Positions 33,283 to 34,264 of a stretch of DNA of 34,264 bases are shown here, in pieces. The position numbers and the translations under genes are program-made. Origin of the DNA: Candidatus Pelagibacterales bacterium (GTDB taxonomy: Bacteria > Pseudomonadota > Alphaproteobacteria > TMED109). The stretch spans positions 13,727 to 47,990 of the forward strand of contig NYVM01000006.1 of NCBI GenBank assembly GCA_002684605.1, read 5' to 3'. Under the pieces are notes generated by a model that was not told the DNA's origin, searched no databases, and worked only from the letters and a program-made list of their open reading frames with translations. The stretch's first letter is position 1; every line of letters starts with the position of its first letter.

Positions 33283-34264
33283 TAATTAAATACTTATAAA
33301 TTAAATTATAATTTCTCACGTTCACTTTCCAGCTTCTTTCTTCTTTAATATATTGGAAACTATTGTCAATAATTTTATCCAAATCATTTCTGTTAATTAC
33401 CTCTAAAATTACATTTTTTATTTCGTCATATGAGTCAGATTTAAAAACAATTCCATTAACTTCATTCTCTACAAGCTCTTTCATTCCTCCTACATCACTG
33501 ACAAGTATTAATTTTTTATACGCCATTGCCTCAAGAGGTTTTATAGGAGTAACTGAATCCGTAAGATAACTTTTTTTTCTTGGATTAATAATTACATCAA
33601 CTTGCCCATATGCTTTTGCAATTTCATCATTAGAGATTTTTCCTTTAAATTCTATTTTACTATTTGTATTTGCTAACTTTTTTAGCTTTTCGAACTCTAC
33701 ACCATCACCAAAAATTAATAACTTATTTTTTATTTGTAAATCATTAAAAGCCATGATTAATAAATCTAAACCCTCAATAGGACTTAATGTCCCAATGTAT
33801 CCAAAAACAAGATTATTTTTATTTCTAGTAGAAATTTCAACCCTATCAAGATCAACTGCATTCTCTACAACTGTAATCTTCTTATTCATCAAAAATAGCC
33901 TTTTCTGTAATTGATTTTTAAGATTATTATTAATTACAACAATTTGATTTGCAAATAGCATAGCAAATGTTTCCAGAACTGTTATAGATGAAAAAATAAA
34001 ATAATTTATCAAATTATTTCTTTTAAAGCGTTCTTCCCAAAGAGATCTTATCTCATAAACCACAGGTTTTCTTAAAAGAAATCCAGCAAATTGTGCTGAA
34101 AAAGCACAAAAAAACATTGCATGAGCATGAATTACATCAATATTTTCTTTTTTGACAACTTTATAAACTTCTAATGAAAAATTAATAATTCTAAAAAACT
34201 TCATTATTTGAATTAAAAAAGATGTTTTTTTCTCAGAAACAACTTCGTTTTCATTAGAAAAAGT
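33275..34264 (-). CDS. GT4-family glycosyltransferase, N-terminus outside the window
   Basis: The frame stays open from the stop at 33275 to the window edge; the 20 codons before the first in-window ATG (34204) contain no stop and read SNENEVVSEKKTSF and so on. The usual GT-B N-terminal strand (MKIxxxxG-type) is absent, so the true start lies beyond 34264. The remaining part has VIHAHAMFFCAFSAQF, KPVVYEIRSLWEE, VENAVDLDRV, the C-terminal domain start FGYIGTLSPIEGLDLLI, and the donor-site segment DSVTPIKPLEAMAYKKLILVSDVGGMKELV, a standard GT4 pattern. It overlaps the WecG-like gene by 8 bp. It would add a sugar to the lipid-linked repeat. Donor unknown. Confidence 0.85.
   Translation of the reverse strand, partial: TFSNENEVVSEKKTSFLIQIMKFFRIINFSLEVYKVVKKENIDVIHAHAMFFCAFSAQFAGFLLRKPVVYEIRSLWEERFKRNNLINYFIFSSITVLETFAMLFANQIVVINNNLKNQLQKRLFLMNKKITVVENAVDLDRVEISTRNKNNLVFGYIGTLSPIEGLDLLIMAFNDLQIKNKLLIFGDGVEFEKLKKLANTNSKIEFKGKISNDEIAKAYGQVDVIINPRKKSYLTDSVTPIKPLEAMAYKKLILVSDVGGMKELVENEVNGIVFKSDSYDEIKNVILEVINRNDLDKIIDNSFQYIKEERSWKVNVRNYNLIYKYLINE

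Noticed and set aside
1..34264. JUMPStart/ops element, initiating glycosyl-1-phosphate transferase, Wzz, Wza or Wzc
   Set aside because: I looked for these common parts of polysaccharide loci and saw none; they may lie outside the window.

Overview
The window is one uninterrupted surface-polysaccharide biosynthesis locus (capsule, O-antigen or exopolysaccharide). It holds 31 genes, all on the minus strand, so transcription runs from position 34264 down to 1. Genes are cut at both ends: a glycosyltransferase lacks its N-terminus at the right edge, and a HisF-like gene keeps only its first 43 codons at the left edge. I see no rRNA, tRNA, transposase, CRISPR array or integrase, and no gene-free stretch longer than about 142 bp.

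The DNA is very AT-rich and the proteins are rich in Lys, Ile and Asn. The start codons I inspected lack a Shine-Dalgarno-like AGGAGG and are preceded by A/T-rich leaders. The WecB, WecC and GalE sequences read most like those of Bacteroidota. I infer a low-GC, probably flavobacteria-like member of that phylum; this rests on recollection of families, not on a search.

Layout in transcription order. (1) 34.3-32.5 kb: a GT4 glycosyltransferase and a WecG/TagA/CpsF (GT26) glycosyltransferase. (2) 32.4-29.1 kb: galE, wecB and wecC joined by TAATG stop/start overlaps, making UDP-Gal/GalNAc and UDP-ManNAcA. (3) 29.0-25.0 kb: a TviB/WbpO-type UDP-HexNAc dehydrogenase and WbpD-, WbpE- and WbpB-like enzymes, a route to a UDP-2,3-diacetamido uronic acid. 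(4) 25.0-18.5 kb: a UDP-glucuronate-type 4-epimerase, a FlaA1/CapD-like 4,6-dehydratase, a DegT aminotransferase, a sulfotransferase-like protein, a CBS-containing sugar nucleotidyltransferase and a glycosyltransferase. (5) 18.5-15.6 kb: a NodB-fold deacetylase-like protein and two GNAT-fold proteins. (6) 15.6-12.8 kb: the membrane pair, a candidate Wzy polymerase and the Wzx flippase. (7) 12.8-6.9 kb: a methyltransferase, a heparinase II/III-like protein, a GT4 and an AsnB-type amidotransferase. (8) 6.8-0 kb: two PaaK/CapK-like adenylate-forming enzymes around a CapA-like protein and a GT4, then WbpG, HisH and HisF2 homologues that build an acetamidino group.

Read together, the genes predict a Wzx/Wzy-assembled, strongly acidic and nitrogen-rich glycan: ManNAcA, a diacetamido or acetamidino uronic acid, possibly a 4-amino-4,6-dideoxy sugar, plus candidate sulfate, acyl, methyl and carboxamide groups. 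No initiating glycosyl-1-phosphate transferase, Wzz/Wzc or Wza is visible, so the locus extends beyond the window. The least explained part is the CapK-CapA-GT-CapK block next to the amidotransferase genes.
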